A stretch of 64,000 nucleotides of DNA from Actinopolyspora lacussalsi (GCA_030803735.1 JAURUC010000001.1:772501-836500), one strand, 5' to 3'; counted from the stretch's first letter, positions 35,193 through 44,248 are shown. The notes: generated by a model from the letters alone, not told the origin. Numbers and translations: made by a program.

Positions 35193-35849
35193 TCAGCGCC
35201 GCCTTGCCAGCGTGATCCCGTCGCTGATCGGCAGCATGGTCAACTCGACGCGCTGATCCCGCAGCGCGTACCGGTTGAACTCGTGGATGGCGTGGGTGCT
35301 CTCGTCCTGTCGCTCGTGGAGCACTCGCCCACCGGCCAGCACGTTGTCCACCACGATGAAGCCCCCGGAGCGGGTACGCGGCACGATCTCGTTCCAGTAC
35401 GCGATGTATCCCGTCTTGTCGGCATCGATGAAACTCAGGTCGATCACTGCCGCGTTCTCCAGCGCGCGCAGGGTGTCCAGCGCCGGGGCCAGCCGTAGTT
35501 CGATGCGTTCGGATACACCTGCCCGGTGCCAGAAGTGCCGTGCCACATCGGTGTACTCGGTACTCACGTCACAGCACAACAACCGGCCGTCCTTGCCGAG
35601 ACCGCGCGCGATGGCCAGTGCCGAATAACCGGTGAACGTCCCCACCTCCACCGCGTACTCCGCCCGAATCGCCTTGGCCAGCAGCGTCAGCAGCGAAGCC
35701 TGTTCCGGTGAGATCTGCATGTCCGCGCTGTCGGGCAGCAACCGCTGGGTGTCCTCGATCAACTCCAGCTGCAGGGTATCCGGGCGTGGTCCGTGCCGCA
35801 GCAGGTACTCGTGCAGTTGTTCGTCGAGCTGGGCCGACTTGCGAGTCAC
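35193..35849 (-). CDS. Class I SAM-dependent O-methyltransferase (family 3)
   Basis: The 218-residue protein has the SAM site [18 protein letters not shown], the [10 protein letters not shown] acidic loop and the [19 protein letters not shown] metal/catalytic segment of catechol-O-methyltransferase-like enzymes (PF01596). These use a divalent metal and a catechol-like acceptor. The GTG start at 35849 is close to the end of the divergent qcrB leader. Substrate unknown. The protein is the usual size for the family. Confidence 0.87.
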   Translation of the reverse strand: MTRKSAQLDEQLHEYLLRHGPRPDTLQLELIEDTQRLLPDSADMQISPEQASLLTLLAKAIRAEYAVEVGTFTGYSALAIARGLGKDGRLLCCDVSTEYTDVARHFWHRAGVSERIELRLAPALDTLRALENAAVIDLSFIDADKTGYIAYWNEIVPRTRSGGFIVVDNVLAGGRVLHERQDESTHAIHEFNRYALRDQRVELTMLPISDGITLARRR

Positions 35850-36075
35850 ATCGCCGACGCTACCCGTACGCTCCCGCTCCGCAACTCGTCGAGGTTTCCC
35901 TCGCCCCCGTCAGGGGCGGTGTTTGCTCCTTTCGGCGTCGCCCGTGCCGAAGAGCACCGGCAACCGTGCGGTGTGGACGAGCGGGGTGCCGCTCCTGGCT
36001 CGCGTAGTGGAACAGGGCTGTTTACGCTGGCGAGCGAGTGTCAGGTCAATCGCCGGACGGGCCCGAAAGGCAGGC

Positions 36076-37755
36076 GTGATCGTCGCTATGAGCAGATTGA
36101 CGCGGCCTACGAAGCAGTCCAGCAGGGCGTACCGCGCCGCTGCGGCCCAGGCGAACGAGGCCGATCAACGGTTGCAGTTGGCATCCGGCATGCGACGACA
36201 GATGAACAAGGTGTTCCCCACGCACTGGTCCTTCCTGCTGGGCGAGATAGCGCTCTACACGTTCATTCTGCTGTTGTTGACCGGCACGTACCTGGCGTTC
36301 TTCTTCGATCCCTCGATGGCCGAGGTGACTTACCAGGGCGCTTTCACCAATCTGCGCGGTGTCGAGATGTCACGTGCCTACGAGTCGACACTCAACATCT
36401 CCTTCGAGGTGCGTGGCGGCATGTTCGCACGGCAGATCCACCACTGGGCCGCCCTGCTGTTCCTGGTGGCGATCGTGGCGCACATGTTCCGCATTTTTTT
36501 CACCGGTGCCTTCCGCAGGCCGCGCGAAACCAACTGGATCCTGGGAATCCTGCTTTTCATCACCGGAATGTTCGAGGGCTTCACCGGGTATTCGCTTCCG
36601 GACGACCTGCTTTCCGGAACCGGAGTTCGTATCGCCTCCGGGATCACGCTTTCGATTCCCGTGATCGGTACTTGGCTGCATTGGCTGCTCTTCGGTGGCG
36701 AGTTCGTCGGAGACGAGATAATTCCGCGTTTCTACATGATCCACATATTTCTGCTCCCCGGTATCATTCTCGGACTGATCGCCGTTCACCTGGCTCTGGT
36801 CTGGTATCAGAAGCACACTCAGTTTCCCGGTGTGCGCCGTAGCGAGAGCAATGTCGTCGGAGTGCGGATCATGCCGATCTTCGCGGTGAAGGCGGGCGGT
36901 TTCTTCGCGGTGGTCGTGGGCGTCACCGCCATAATGGGTGGGGTATTCCAGATCAACCCGATCTGGAACCTCGGTCCCTACATCGCCTCGATGGTCTCGG
37001 CTGCCTCGCAACCCGACTGGTACATGATATGGACCGATGGCTTGGGCCGACTGTGGCCTCCGTGGGAGGTCTATCTCTGGGGACAGGCAACCATCCCGGC
37101 ACCGTTCTTCCCGCTGATCGGCGGTATGACAGCGGTGTTCACCCTGGCACTGGCCTACCCCTTCCTGGAACGCAAGCTCTCCGGTGACGAGGCACACCAC
37201 AACCTGCTGCAACGGCCCAGGGATGTTCCGGTGCGTACCGGCCTCGGAGCCATGGCGATCACTTTCTTCGTGGTCGTGCTGCTCAGCGGCGCCAACGACA
37301 TCATCGCGTTCAAGTTCGACATCGCGTTGGAAGCCACGACCTGGATGGGGCGTATCGGTGTGCTGCTCGCTCCACCGGCCGCCTACTACATCGCTTATCG
37401 CATCTGCATCGGGCTGCAGCGAGCCGATAGACAGGTGCTCGAACACGGTATCGAGACGGGCATCGTCAAGAGACTGCCACACGGTGAGGTCATCGAGTTG
37501 CATCAGCCACTCGGGCCCACCGACGAACACGGCCACCCCGAACCGCTCTCCTACCAGGGAGCGCCGATTCCCAAGAAGATGAACAAGCTCGGTGCTGCCG
37601 GACGCCCGCTTCCCGGCAGCCTGCTGTGGCCCGACCCTCCGGAGGAGACCGAGCAGTTGCGCGAGGCGGAACGCCGTGAGGCCGAGGAGCCGGAACGCCC
37701 GCAACCGAGGGAACCGGAACTGCCCAGTGGGCGGCCACGCGACGTGACGGAGTGA
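36076..37755 (+). CDS. qcrB: Cytochrome bc1-type cytochrome b subunit (stand-alone QcrB)
   Basis: The approximately 559-residue protein has eight or more helices; heme-ligand His occur in [19 protein letters not shown] and in [18 protein letters not shown]. The Qo-site PEWY motif appears as PDWY in [25 protein letters not shown] sequence (two pieces). The hydrophilic Glu/Pro-rich C-terminal tail matches actinobacterial QcrB. The other respiratory genes qcrC, qcrA and ctaE/ctaC are absent on both sides, so this is an orphan copy. GTG 36076 follows AAAGG at a 5-base spacing; ATG 36088 is an alternative. Confidence 0.85.
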   Translation: MIVAMSRLTRPTKQSSRAYRAAAAQANEADQRLQLASGMRRQMNKVFPTHWSFLLGEIALYTFILLLLTGTYLAFFFDPSMAEVTYQGAFTNLRGVEMSRAYESTLNISFEVRGGMFARQIHHWAALLFLVAIVAHMFRIFFTGAFRRPRETNWILGILLFITGMFEGFTGYSLPDDLLSGTGVRIASGITLSIPVIGTWLHWLLFGGEFVGDEIIPRFYMIHIFLLPGIILGLIAVHLALVWYQKHTQFPGVRRSESNVVGVRIMPIFAVKAGGFFAVVVGVTAIMGGVFQINPIWNLGPYIASMVSAASQPDWYMIWTDGLGRLWPPWEVYLWGQATIPAPFFPLIGGMTAVFTLALAYPFLERKLSGDEAHHNLLQRPRDVPVRTGLGAMAITFFVVVLLSGANDIIAFKFDIALEATTWMGRIGVLLAPPAAYYIAYRICIGLQRADRQVLEHGIETGIVKRLPHGEVIELHQPLGPTDEHGHPEPLSYQGAPIPKKMNKLGAAGRPLPGSLLWPDPPEETEQLREAERREAEEPERPQPREPELPSGRPRDVTE

Positions 37756-37983
37756 TACCTCGGGATTGGGTTCGCCACCGTTCCGCCTGTGGGGGACTCC
37801 CCGATACAAGGGACCATCGTCGCTGGACATCTCCGGGACTCGGGTCCACAGTATTGGTGCGGACCCTCCGTACGGACCGCGCAGGGCAGCCCGTGTTTCC
37901 CGGATGAACGGCGCGGCGCCGCAAGGGGTTCGACGTGGCCGGCGGGGGGCCGGTTGCCACAGCGAACGGTAGAGGTGATCGAG

Positions 37984-38412
37984 ATGACACAAGCCGGTTC
38001 GATCGAGAGGCATCCTGATCTCGTCGAGATGCGGGCACGCTACGAGGAGGCGAGCGAAACTCCGCAGGGACAGCTCCTGGAGGGGGCCACCCTGCTCGCG
38101 GGGGTCTATCTGGCGATCTCACCGTGGGTTGTCCAGTTCAGCGCCACCAGCTTCGACGTGGCGCTCGGCAATCTGGTCGTCGGGCTGACAGTGGCTGTGC
38201 TGGCACTCGGGTTCGCCTCCGCTTACAGCAGGACCCACACCGTTGCCTGGGTGGTCCCGTTGCTGGGAGCTTGGGCCGTCATCGCTCCGTTCGTCATCCT
38301 GGGAGGCGGAGTCGGCCTGGGGATGCTGCTCAGCAATGTGATCACGGGCGGCCTGATCGTGCTGCTCGGTGTGGGGCTGAGTACGTTGGTGATGATGCGC
38401 CGTCGGCGCTGA
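37984..38412 (+). CDS. SPW-repeat membrane protein
   Basis: The 142-residue protein has two SPW-type repeats: LAISPWVVQFS and a degenerate second copy, set in four hydrophobic segments (LLEGATLLAGVYLAI, LVVGLTVAVLALGFA, WVVPLLGAWAVIAPFVIL, MLLSNVITGGLIVLLGVGL). The PF03779 family has no known enzymatic role and is common in actinobacteria. AGAGG at 37971 precedes the ATG by 8 bases. It is convergent with a universal-stress-protein gene and may be stress linked. Confidence 0.78.
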   Translation: MTQAGSIERHPDLVEMRARYEEASETPQGQLLEGATLLAGVYLAISPWVVQFSATSFDVALGNLVVGLTVAVLALGFASAYSRTHTVAWVVPLLGAWAVIAPFVILGGGVGLGMLLSNVITGGLIVLLGVGLSTLVMMRRRR

Positions 38413-38416
38413 CGAG

Positions 38417-38452
38417 GTGGTCGATGAACGTGGTCGACGAACGTGGTCGACC
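38417..38452. repeat. 13-nt tandem repeats after the SPW gene
   Basis: GTGGTCGATGAAC (38417-38429) and GTGGTCGACGAAC (38430-38442) are followed by a third partial copy, GTGGTCGACC. They start 5 bases after the SPW stop. The last copies overlap the left arm of the inverted repeat at 38441-38511. Confidence 0.7.
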
Positions 38453-38511
38453 CGACGGGCCGGACTCGGCGTGCTCGACACGCGGTGGCGGTCGTATCGG
38501 GTCGACCACGT
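38441..38511. terminator. 15-bp perfect inverted repeat between convergent genes, possible bidirectional terminator
   Basis: Arms ACGTGGTCGACCCGA (38441-38455) and TCGGGTCGACCACGT (38497-38511) pair perfectly over 15 bp, with a 41-base loop. It lies in the gap between the convergent SPW and universal-stress genes. There is no T-run. Large loop and perfect arms recall the repeat at 28722-28785. Confidence 0.6.
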
Positions 38512-38555
38512 GGCCGAAGGGTCGAGGGTTCGGCCGGATAAGGGCGTGCGGAGAG

Positions 38556-38999
38556 CTATTGTCGCTCGGTTGAAGCGTGCACGATGACCACCGGGCACTC
38601 GGCGTGATGAGTGCACTTGTGGCTCACCGAGCCGAGTAGCGCTCCGACGAAGCCGCCGTGCCCGCGACTTCCGACCACCAGCAACTCGGCGTCTTCCGCG
38701 GTATCGAGCAGTACTCGCGCGGAATCCCCTTGTGCGACGTGGGTACGCACCCGGGGCGGATTAGCACGGCGGTCCACCGCGTTGTCCACGGCGTCTTCCA
38801 CGGTGACACTGGCCGCGTTCTCGAATTCCCTGGGTGGCACCGCACCACCCTCCCAGCTGTAGAACGCCGGGTATTCCCAGGCAGTGACGGCTTCGACGGT
38901 GGCGCCGGTGAGTTCGGCCTGACTGAGGGCCCAGTCCAGTGCGGCCAATGAGGAGGCCGAGCCGTCGATGCCGACCACGATCCGGTTTTCCTGGCTCAT
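38556..38999 (-). CDS. Universal stress protein (UspA family)
   Basis: The 147-residue protein opens with NRIVVGIDGSASSLAALDWAL and ends with the ATP-binding LLVVGSRGHGGFVGALLGSVSHKCTHHAECPVVIV region (two pieces: GSRGHGGFVGALLGSVS and CPVVIVH), the G-x2-G-x9-G(S/T) pattern of ATP-binding Usp proteins. It is a single-domain type. ATG 38999 was chosen over 39095 because the family's conserved start is right after it. It is likely induced under stress or low oxygen, as for other actinobacterial Usp proteins. Confidence 0.88.
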   Translation of the reverse strand: MSQENRIVVGIDGSASSLAALDWALSQAELTGATVEAVTAWEYPAFYSWEGGAVPPREFENAASVTVEDAVDNAVDRRANPPRVRTHVAQGDSARVLLDTAEDAELLVVGSRGHGGFVGALLGSVSHKCTHHAECPVVIVHASTERQ

Positions 39000-39421
39000 C
39001 ACGCATCGCCCATCCCCGGCGTTTGATATCGCGGCTTCGTCGTGGTGTGTGCCGCAGCGGCGTGTGCTCTCGCGTTCCTCGACTGTCCCACTCATCCGCC
39101 TTGTCCGCTCGGTTCCGCTCCTTTCCGGTGTGGTGCGGTAACGGGATTCGATACGAAAGTGTGATCTGAATCGTTCGTGGGTATGTTCATCTCACCGGCG
39201 GAAAGCCACGACTTCCGGAGTCGCGATGCCTCGATGGAGCGGAGCGAGGATACGCCGCGTGGGCCGGTCGCGGCGATACGGCGGTAGTGCTGCCGTGCCG
39301 CGACGTCGAGCCGCGACCACGTTCGATGCGCACCGGCTCGTCGGGGATCGTCCGCGGTCGCGGAACTGATCGTGTGGTCGATCGGAATCGTTCACCGTCG
39401 CACGGTTGTTTGGAGAGCCCG
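39000..39421. other. Intergenic stretch with a bulged hairpin
   Basis: No gene is supported here. Positions 39267-39304 fold into a strong hairpin: GTCGCGGC (39267-39274) with GCCGCGAC (39297-39304), and inside it ACGGC (39278-39282) with GCCGT (39292-39296), with a 3-base bulge and a 9-base loop. A less GC-rich patch lies near 39130-39190. The hairpin could be an untranslated-RNA element or terminator. Confidence 0.45.
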
Positions 39422-39742
39422 TTGCCGAAACGAACGACCAGCACGCCGTCGTGGAGCGTTATAGCCCATGACACGGACAGGCTCAACCAGGCCGTACACG
39501 AGCTCCACACCGGGCACGACACATCGTCGGGTCAGGAGCTCAGTCACGAGCTGCTGCGTGCGGTTACGCTGATAGGGGAACGTCTCGCGACTCTGTTGGA
39601 CGGGTTGGCCAAGCGCCAAGAGAATCCCGGTGTGCCCGAGCAACGCACCGTTCACCTCGCGCTGGACCAGGCGGCGGCCGCGGCCGAGGACCTGGGGGAG
39701 TGTGCGCGCCGTGCGGCCCGCACTCTGGAGGACGAACACTGA
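39422..39742 (+). CDS. Small hypothetical helical protein
   Basis: A 106-residue reading from TTG 39422, with GGAGAG at 39412-39417, gives LPKRTTSTPSWSVIAHDTDRL then amphipathic helices such as LSHELLRAVTLIGERLATLLDGLAKR and an Ala/Glu-rich end. No family is recognised. Amino-acid composition and codon bias look like a real gene, while the longer upstream extension to 39287 is Arg/Ser rich and unlike a protein. It may be a small actinobacterial conserved protein; certainty is moderate. Confidence 0.5.
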   Translation: MPKRTTSTPSWSVIAHDTDRLNQAVHELHTGHDTSSGQELSHELLRAVTLIGERLATLLDGLAKRQENPGVPEQRTVHLALDQAAAAAEDLGECARRAARTLEDEH

Positions 39743-40050
39743 CCGGGTCGATCTCCACGCCGTTTCGACGTACCGTACATTACCGAGTGTGTCGGAGTCG
39801 TGCCGTGAAGCACGGGCATGCCGGGCGGAATCTCCGGTCGAGTAACTCGAAAACGGCTCGTTCCAGGGTTTCGTGGCTTCGCGGCGAAGTCGTCCCGTTC
39901 ATCGGTGGCAGCTCGGCTCCACGCGCGGGTGCGGTGCTTTCGAGCCAGGACGTCTCCCCGGTGAGCCTGTGTGCCTCGGCTCCGACAGCAGGTTAGTCTT
40001 CCCGGCGTCCGGTTCGCGCGACGTCGCCCCAATCGAGCAACGGAGTCAGC
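39743..40050. other. Intergenic stretch upstream of the Rieske gene
   Basis: These 308 bases hold no convincing gene. The only structure seen is a small hairpin, CGTGC-N6-GCACG, near 39808-39823. The Rieske promoter is probably in the last 100 bases, but I cannot place the boxes. Confidence 0.4.
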
Positions 40051-41070
40051 ATGTTCGGCTTCTCGAACGGGAATTCGGTACGCAACGCACTGCCACTTCG
40101 CAGGTTGCGGGTTTCCGACTGGGCTCGGCAGGAGGGAACATGGCGCGAGGCCCGCCCTTCGCTGATCGCGGCCGCCCTCAAACGTGCCCAGGCACGTCCG
40201 TCCGGTAACTGGTTCGTGCTGGCGGGTAGCGCACAGATCGACCGACGCAGCCCCTTCGCCCGTACCGTGGCCGGCACCGAGGTGGTCGCGTGGCGTACCG
40301 AGGACGGCGCGCTGCGCGCGGGCCCGGGGGCCTGCCCGCATCTGGGGGCGCCGCTCGGGCAGGCAGCGGTGGACTGCGGACAGTTGGTCTGTCGCTGGCA
40401 CGGGCTCAGACTGGACGAACGGGGTGGTCCGTGGTGGACGCCGTTCCCCACTTACGACGACGGTGTACTGGCCTGGGTGCGCCTGGACGACTCCGGTGGG
40501 GAACAGCCGCTGGAACGTCCGGTGGTGCCACGCCGCCCACCGCTGCGGGACAGCATCTCCGAAGTGGCTACCGCGACCGGTGTCTGCGAACCCGACGACG
40601 TGGTGGCCAATCGGCTGGATCCCTGGCACGGCTCGTGGTTCCATCCCTACTCGTTCGCCAACCTCAGCGTGCGGCGCGCCCCGGACTTCGAGAGCAGCGA
40701 GCAGGAGGACTTCTTCGAGGTGCTCGTCTCGTTCCGGCTGTCCCGCGGGATCGGGGTGCCGGTAACCGCCACTTTCCACTGCCCGGACCCGCGTACCGTG
40801 GTGATGCGCATCGTTGAGGGGGAGGGGATCGGTAGCGTGGTGGAAACCCACGCCACACCGCTGGAAGCCGGCCCCGACGGCGGGCCGCGCACCGCCGTCA
40901 TCGAGGCCACTGTCGCCTACTCCCGACGTCCCGGGTTCCGGATGGCGCTGCCCGCGGCAGGCTTGCTGCGCCCGTTGATGCGACGGGTGGCACTGCGGTT
41001 GTGGGCCGACGACCTCGCCTACGCCGAACGGCGCTACGAACTGCGCAGCACCGGGCGGTTTCCCGGCTGA
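40051..41070 (+). CDS. Rieske [2Fe-2S] protein of the DUF5914 type, carotenoid-cluster associated
   Basis: The 339-residue protein has a Rieske cluster site at Cys95-x-His97 (ACPHLGAPLG) and Cys114-x2-His117 (CRWHGLRL). The C-terminal half shows no recognisable non-heme iron triad beyond a DPWHGSWFHPYSF stretch with several His and is of the DUF5914 type. Such genes occur beside crtU/crtT in actinobacterial aromatic-carotenoid clusters. It might oxygenate a carotenoid end group or serve as an electron carrier. GGAG lies 6 bases before the ATG. It is convergent with crtU. Confidence 0.78.
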   Translation: MFGFSNGNSVRNALPLRRLRVSDWARQEGTWREARPSLIAAALKRAQARPSGNWFVLAGSAQIDRRSPFARTVAGTEVVAWRTEDGALRAGPGACPHLGAPLGQAAVDCGQLVCRWHGLRLDERGGPWWTPFPTYDDGVLAWVRLDDSGGEQPLERPVVPRRPPLRDSISEVATATGVCEPDDVVANRLDPWHGSWFHPYSFANLSVRRAPDFESSEQEDFFEVLVSFRLSRGIGVPVTATFHCPDPRTVVMRIVEGEGIGSVVETHATPLEAGPDGGPRTAVIEATVAYSRRPGFRMALPAAGLLRPLMRRVALRLWADDLAYAERRYELRSTGRFPG

Positions 41071-41074
41071 GTGT

Positions 41075-41098
41075 GCCGGGAGCCGCACTGCTCCCGGC
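41075..41098. terminator. Hairpin between Rieske gene and crtU
   Basis: A perfect 8-bp stem GCCGGGAG/CTCCCGGC (41075-41082, 41091-41098) with an 8-base loop begins 4 bases after the Rieske stop in the gap between convergent genes. It can work in either direction; no T-run is present. Confidence 0.65.
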
Positions 41099-41139
41099 CG
41101 TCGCAGGTGTGTACGCCTCGTGGTCCACCGACTCGAGCT

Positions 41140-42738
41140 TCAGCGTCCCAGGTCGCGCAACAGGGCGAATCGGCCACGGTCGGGAACGCTCCACAGGGTG
41201 TGTCCCCGCACACCCCACCCGCGCAGCAGCTCGTTCGCGGCTCGCATCCCGGTTGTGGCGGCGCGTTCCATCAGGGCGACCGGTAGGTCGACACGCACCA
41301 GGTCTCCTGCCAGCATCAGCGCCGGATCGGGCGTTCGCACGCCGGGACGCTCCGCGAAACCACCGGGCGGGAACAGTGGGCAGTCGGCTCGCAGTTCGTG
41401 GCGCTCGTCCACGATGCCCGCTACTCCGGTTTCCGGATATATCCTGGCCAGTTCCGACAGCATCCGCGATCGGATGCTGTCGAGGGATGGTTCACCCGGT
41501 AGTGCGTAACCGTGCAGCTCGAGCACGGAACCCCCGCGATCTCCCGCCCAACGGGCCGCTTCGTGCTCGTAGCGTTCCAACACGCTGATGTTGTCCAGCG
41601 GCCCGTAGCCACTCGTTCCGAGGAACCCGGGTCTGTCCCGGCGAACCGGTCGGTCCAACCACAGCCGGGAGACCAGAAACGGCGGTGCCTCGCGCAACTC
41701 CGCTATCCGTGTTCGCCACCGTGACGTCCCCAGGTCGGGTGAGTTGCCGACGATGTTCCGCAGCCCAGCGGTGTCGGTGGCCAGCACCACCGCGTCGAAT
41801 TCCGGAATACCGGCCTCTCGTGCTCCCGCGGACTCCGAACGTACCGCGAAGCGTCGGTCGGATCCCCGTTCCAAGGCCCTGACCGGGGTGTCGGTGAGCA
41901 GGGTCACACCGTGTTCGATCAGGTATTCTGCCAGCGGATTCCACAACGCTTCCGGGAACGAGTTCGCCGCCACGTCGAACAGCAGTCCCTCGCTGGAGCC
42001 GAGGAAATAGATGTGAAACATCGTCGCCAGTTCGGCGGCGGACAGCTCGGTGGGAGCGGCGAAGAAGCTGCGGGAGAACACCTCGAACGCCAGATGTTTG
42101 GCAGCCGCGGGAAAGCGTATTCGATTGAGCAGCGTGTCCGCGTCGAGATGGTCCAGACGCTCGTAGATCTCCGGGACAGACACCTGTGCCAGTGGCAACG
42201 CGGCACGGGTTCCGAGTCGTGGGAGGTCACGCCAGTTGAACGTGGGACTTCGCGCGACGAACGCGAAGGCATTCCACGGTGGAGTACGGGGCAGCCCGGC
42301 GAAGGTGTCCCGATATCCGGCACTGTGCAGCAGCGGATAGTCCGAAAGCGCGGTCAGTCCCGAAAGGTCCGGATCGGCACGCCGCAGAAGTGCGCGAAGG
42401 TTGTAGTACTGCCGGAAGAACGCGTGGAACCCACGATTCATACCGACGTCCGAGCCGTCGGCGAGCGTGGTCCGCCAACCACCGACACGTCCGCCCAACC
42501 GATCCTGTGCTTCCAGCACAGTGACCCCGACGCCGCGCTCGGCCAGACAGGTGGCCGTCGCGAGTCCCGCGATGCCACCGCCGATCACCGCTACCCGGGG
42601 GACACGCGCGAGGTGACTCGTGTCCGGCGTGCCGTCGTGTGGGGGATGCGGCACCGCCCTGCGGTCCACCCCGGGAGGTCCGTGCCCAACTTGCCCGTTG
42701 TCACCGGCCGATCGGTAAGTCGGGAAACCGCGCCTCAT
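41140..42738 (-). CDS. crtU: Carotene desaturase/methyltransferase, CrtU-like (aromatic end-group formation)
   Basis: The approximately 532-residue FAD protein has VAVIGGGIAGLATATCLAERG at residues about 45-65, then DVGMNRGFHAFFRQYYNLRALLRR-type sequence (pieces GFHAFFRQYYNL and NLRALLRRADP) and MFHIYFLGSSEGLLFDV. These are signatures of the CrtU family, which turns beta-ionone rings into aromatic rings as in isorenieratene. ATG 42738 overlaps the crtT stop (ATGA); a reading to 42891 would run into crtT. No lycopene cyclase is seen in the window to supply its substrate. Confidence 0.8.
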   Translation of the reverse strand: MRRGFPTYRSAGDNGQVGHGPPGVDRRAVPHPPHDGTPDTSHLARVPRVAVIGGGIAGLATATCLAERGVGVTVLEAQDRLGGRVGGWRTTLADGSDVGMNRGFHAFFRQYYNLRALLRRADPDLSGLTALSDYPLLHSAGYRDTFAGLPRTPPWNAFAFVARSPTFNWRDLPRLGTRAALPLAQVSVPEIYERLDHLDADTLLNRIRFPAAAKHLAFEVFSRSFFAAPTELSAAELATMFHIYFLGSSEGLLFDVAANSFPEALWNPLAEYLIEHGVTLLTDTPVRALERGSDRRFAVRSESAGAREAGIPEFDAVVLATDTAGLRNIVGNSPDLGTSRWRTRIAELREAPPFLVSRLWLDRPVRRDRPGFLGTSGYGPLDNISVLERYEHEAARWAGDRGGSVLELHGYALPGEPSLDSIRSRMLSELARIYPETGVAGIVDERHELRADCPLFPPGGFAERPGVRTPDPALMLAGDLVRVDLPVALMERAATTGMRAANELLRGWGVRGHTLWSVPDRGRFALLRDLGR

Positions 42739-43454
42739 GCTTCCGCCGTCTCGGGTCGCTTTCCGGTCAGTGTGTGCACGATGCCGCGCTGCCATCCCGA
42801 CATCGAGCCGAGACGTACTCCGACGAGGCCGTTCCGACGCATCCGCGCGGCGAGTTGTTCGGTCGAGTCGAACCGCAGCACGCTGCGCCACAGGTAAGGG
42901 TGAATCCCCGAGCCCCGCGTACTCAGTTCACCGGCGGGAATGATCACACTCCAGCTCACCGCCGACCAGACGAGCCGGGAGACGGGGCGGTTCCGCACGG
43001 AGAACTCGTGTAGGGCCAGGCGAGCGCCGGGGGCGAGCAACTCACGCAGCACGCGCAGCCCGGCATCGGGGTCGGAGAGGTTGCGGAGCAGATAAGCCGC
43101 CATGATCCCGTCGAACGGTCCGCGCACCCCCGCTTCTTCGAGGCCGCCCAACGGTGCGTGAACGAACTCCACTTTGTCCCGCCAGGACTTACGTTCGGCC
43201 TGTGCCAGCATGTTCGCGGAAGCGTCCGTGGCCACGATGCGCGCGTGCGGCGCGATTCGGAGCAGCGCCGCGGTGGACGCGCCGGTACCGCAACCCGCAT
43301 CCAGCAACCGCAGTCCGCGGCCACCGTCGGGCAGGTGCAACCGACGTGCCGATCGCCGCAGCGCGCGATGGTATCCGGGATTGATTCCGACCAGCCGGTC
43401 GTACTGTCGAGCGCTCTGCTCGAAACCATCCACGACGGGGTACCGGGAAGACAT
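42735..43454 (-). CDS. crtT: UbiE/CrtT-like SAM-dependent methyltransferase
   Basis: The 239-residue class I methyltransferase has LRLLDAGCGTGASTAALL (SAM site), an acidic ATDASANMLAQAERK loop, AYLLRNLSDPDAGLRVLREL and a GERKPET-like C-terminus, matching UbiE-type enzymes. In carotenoid clusters the equivalent is CrtT, whose role is uncertain. The 3' end overlaps the crtU start. Its start is 197 bases after the idi stop, so it may have its own promoter there. Confidence 0.78.
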   Translation of the reverse strand: MSSRYPVVDGFEQSARQYDRLVGINPGYHRALRRSARRLHLPDGGRGLRLLDAGCGTGASTAALLRIAPHARIVATDASANMLAQAERKSWRDKVEFVHAPLGGLEEAGVRGPFDGIMAAYLLRNLSDPDAGLRVLRELLAPGARLALHEFSVRNRPVSRLVWSAVSWSVIIPAGELSTRGSGIHPYLWRSVLRFDSTEQLAARMRRNGLVGVRLGSMSGWQRGIVHTLTGKRPETAEA

Positions 43455-43651
43455 CAGCAGTCCTTACCTGGAACTCGTAGCAGAACCATCGCGTGTGTGG
43501 TCGGGTGTGGACACTCGACTCGGCGACCTGCCGCGGTTGACCGGCTCTCGCGTAACCGTGCGAGTGGTGAGCGGTCCGGTCTCGCTAGGTATCCCGATCA
43601 CTTCGGGCCGGATTCGCCCGTCGTGTCGAACAGCGGTCGCGGTCGACGAAC

Positions 43652-44245
43652 TCACGCCGTCCCCTTCGGCTCCGAGCCTGCTTCCACCGTGTTCGAGGAT
43701 TCCTCGAACACGGTGTTCAGCAGCGGAACCTGTTCGACCGCCCAAGGGCTGATCGCCCACGGGGTTCGCATCGCCAGCAGCACGAAGTCCTCCCAGATCA
43801 CCCGTTTCCAGTCCGCGATCTCGGACGGGTCCGGCGCGGGTGGTTCGTCGGTGACGGCCGTGTACACCGGGCACCACTCGTTTTCCACCACCCCCGTGAC
43901 GTCGACGGCTCGGTAACGAAAGTTCGCCAACCGCAGCCGCGGCGTCCCGATCTCGAGCCCGAGTTCCTCCCGCACCCTGCGTCGCACCGCGGCCTCCATC
44001 GGTTCACCGGGCGCCGGATGCCCACAACAGGAGTTCGTCCAAACACCGGGCCAAGTTCGTTTCTGAAGCGCACGACGAGTAACCAGCAGTTCTCCCGCGG
44101 CGTCGAAGACATAGCAGGAAAAGGCCAGATGCAGGGGAGTGTCACCGTGGTGCACTTCGGATTTCGGTGCCGTACCCACCTGCTCACCCGAGTCGTCGAG
44201 CAGAACCACGAATTCCCCGTCGGAAGCGGGGGAGCTCGAGTCCAT
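43652..44245 (-). CDS. idi: Isopentenyl diphosphate isomerase, type I
   Basis: The 197-residue protein has the type-I signature WPGVWTNSCCGHPAPGEP (catalytic Cys), RRRVREELGLEIG (Nudix-like) and ENEWCPVYTA. It interconverts IPP and DMAPP, feeding the carotenoid and hopanoid routes. It starts 3 bases after the crtB stop. The last 20 residues (from NTVFEESSNTV) extend beyond the usual family end and are encoded over the perfect palindrome at 43685-43715. Confidence 0.9.
   Translation of the reverse strand: MDSSSPASDGEFVVLLDDSGEQVGTAPKSEVHHGDTPLHLAFSCYVFDAAGELLVTRRALQKRTWPGVWTNSCCGHPAPGEPMEAAVRRRVREELGLEIGTPRLRLANFRYRAVDVTGVVENEWCPVYTAVTDEPPAPDPSEIADWKRVIWEDFVLLAMRTPWAISPWAVEQVPLLNTVFEESSNTVEAGSEPKGTA
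43685..43715. repeat. Perfect palindrome within the 3' end of idi
   Basis: Arms CACCGTGTTCGAGGA (43685-43699) and TCCTCGAACACGGTG (43701-43715) are exact complements with a single central T, inside the idi coding end. It sits 230-260 bases before the crtT start. As RNA it would form a 13-bp hairpin without a U-tract. It could be an operator for the crtT-crtU unit, an attenuator or a repair footprint. Confidence 0.85.
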
Positions 44246-44248
44246 CGG

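Noticed and set aside
36370..38013. A 547-codon minus-strand frame opposite qcrB
   Set aside because: Composition (His/Asp/Gln rich, no helices) and the clear cytochrome b on the other strand rule it out.
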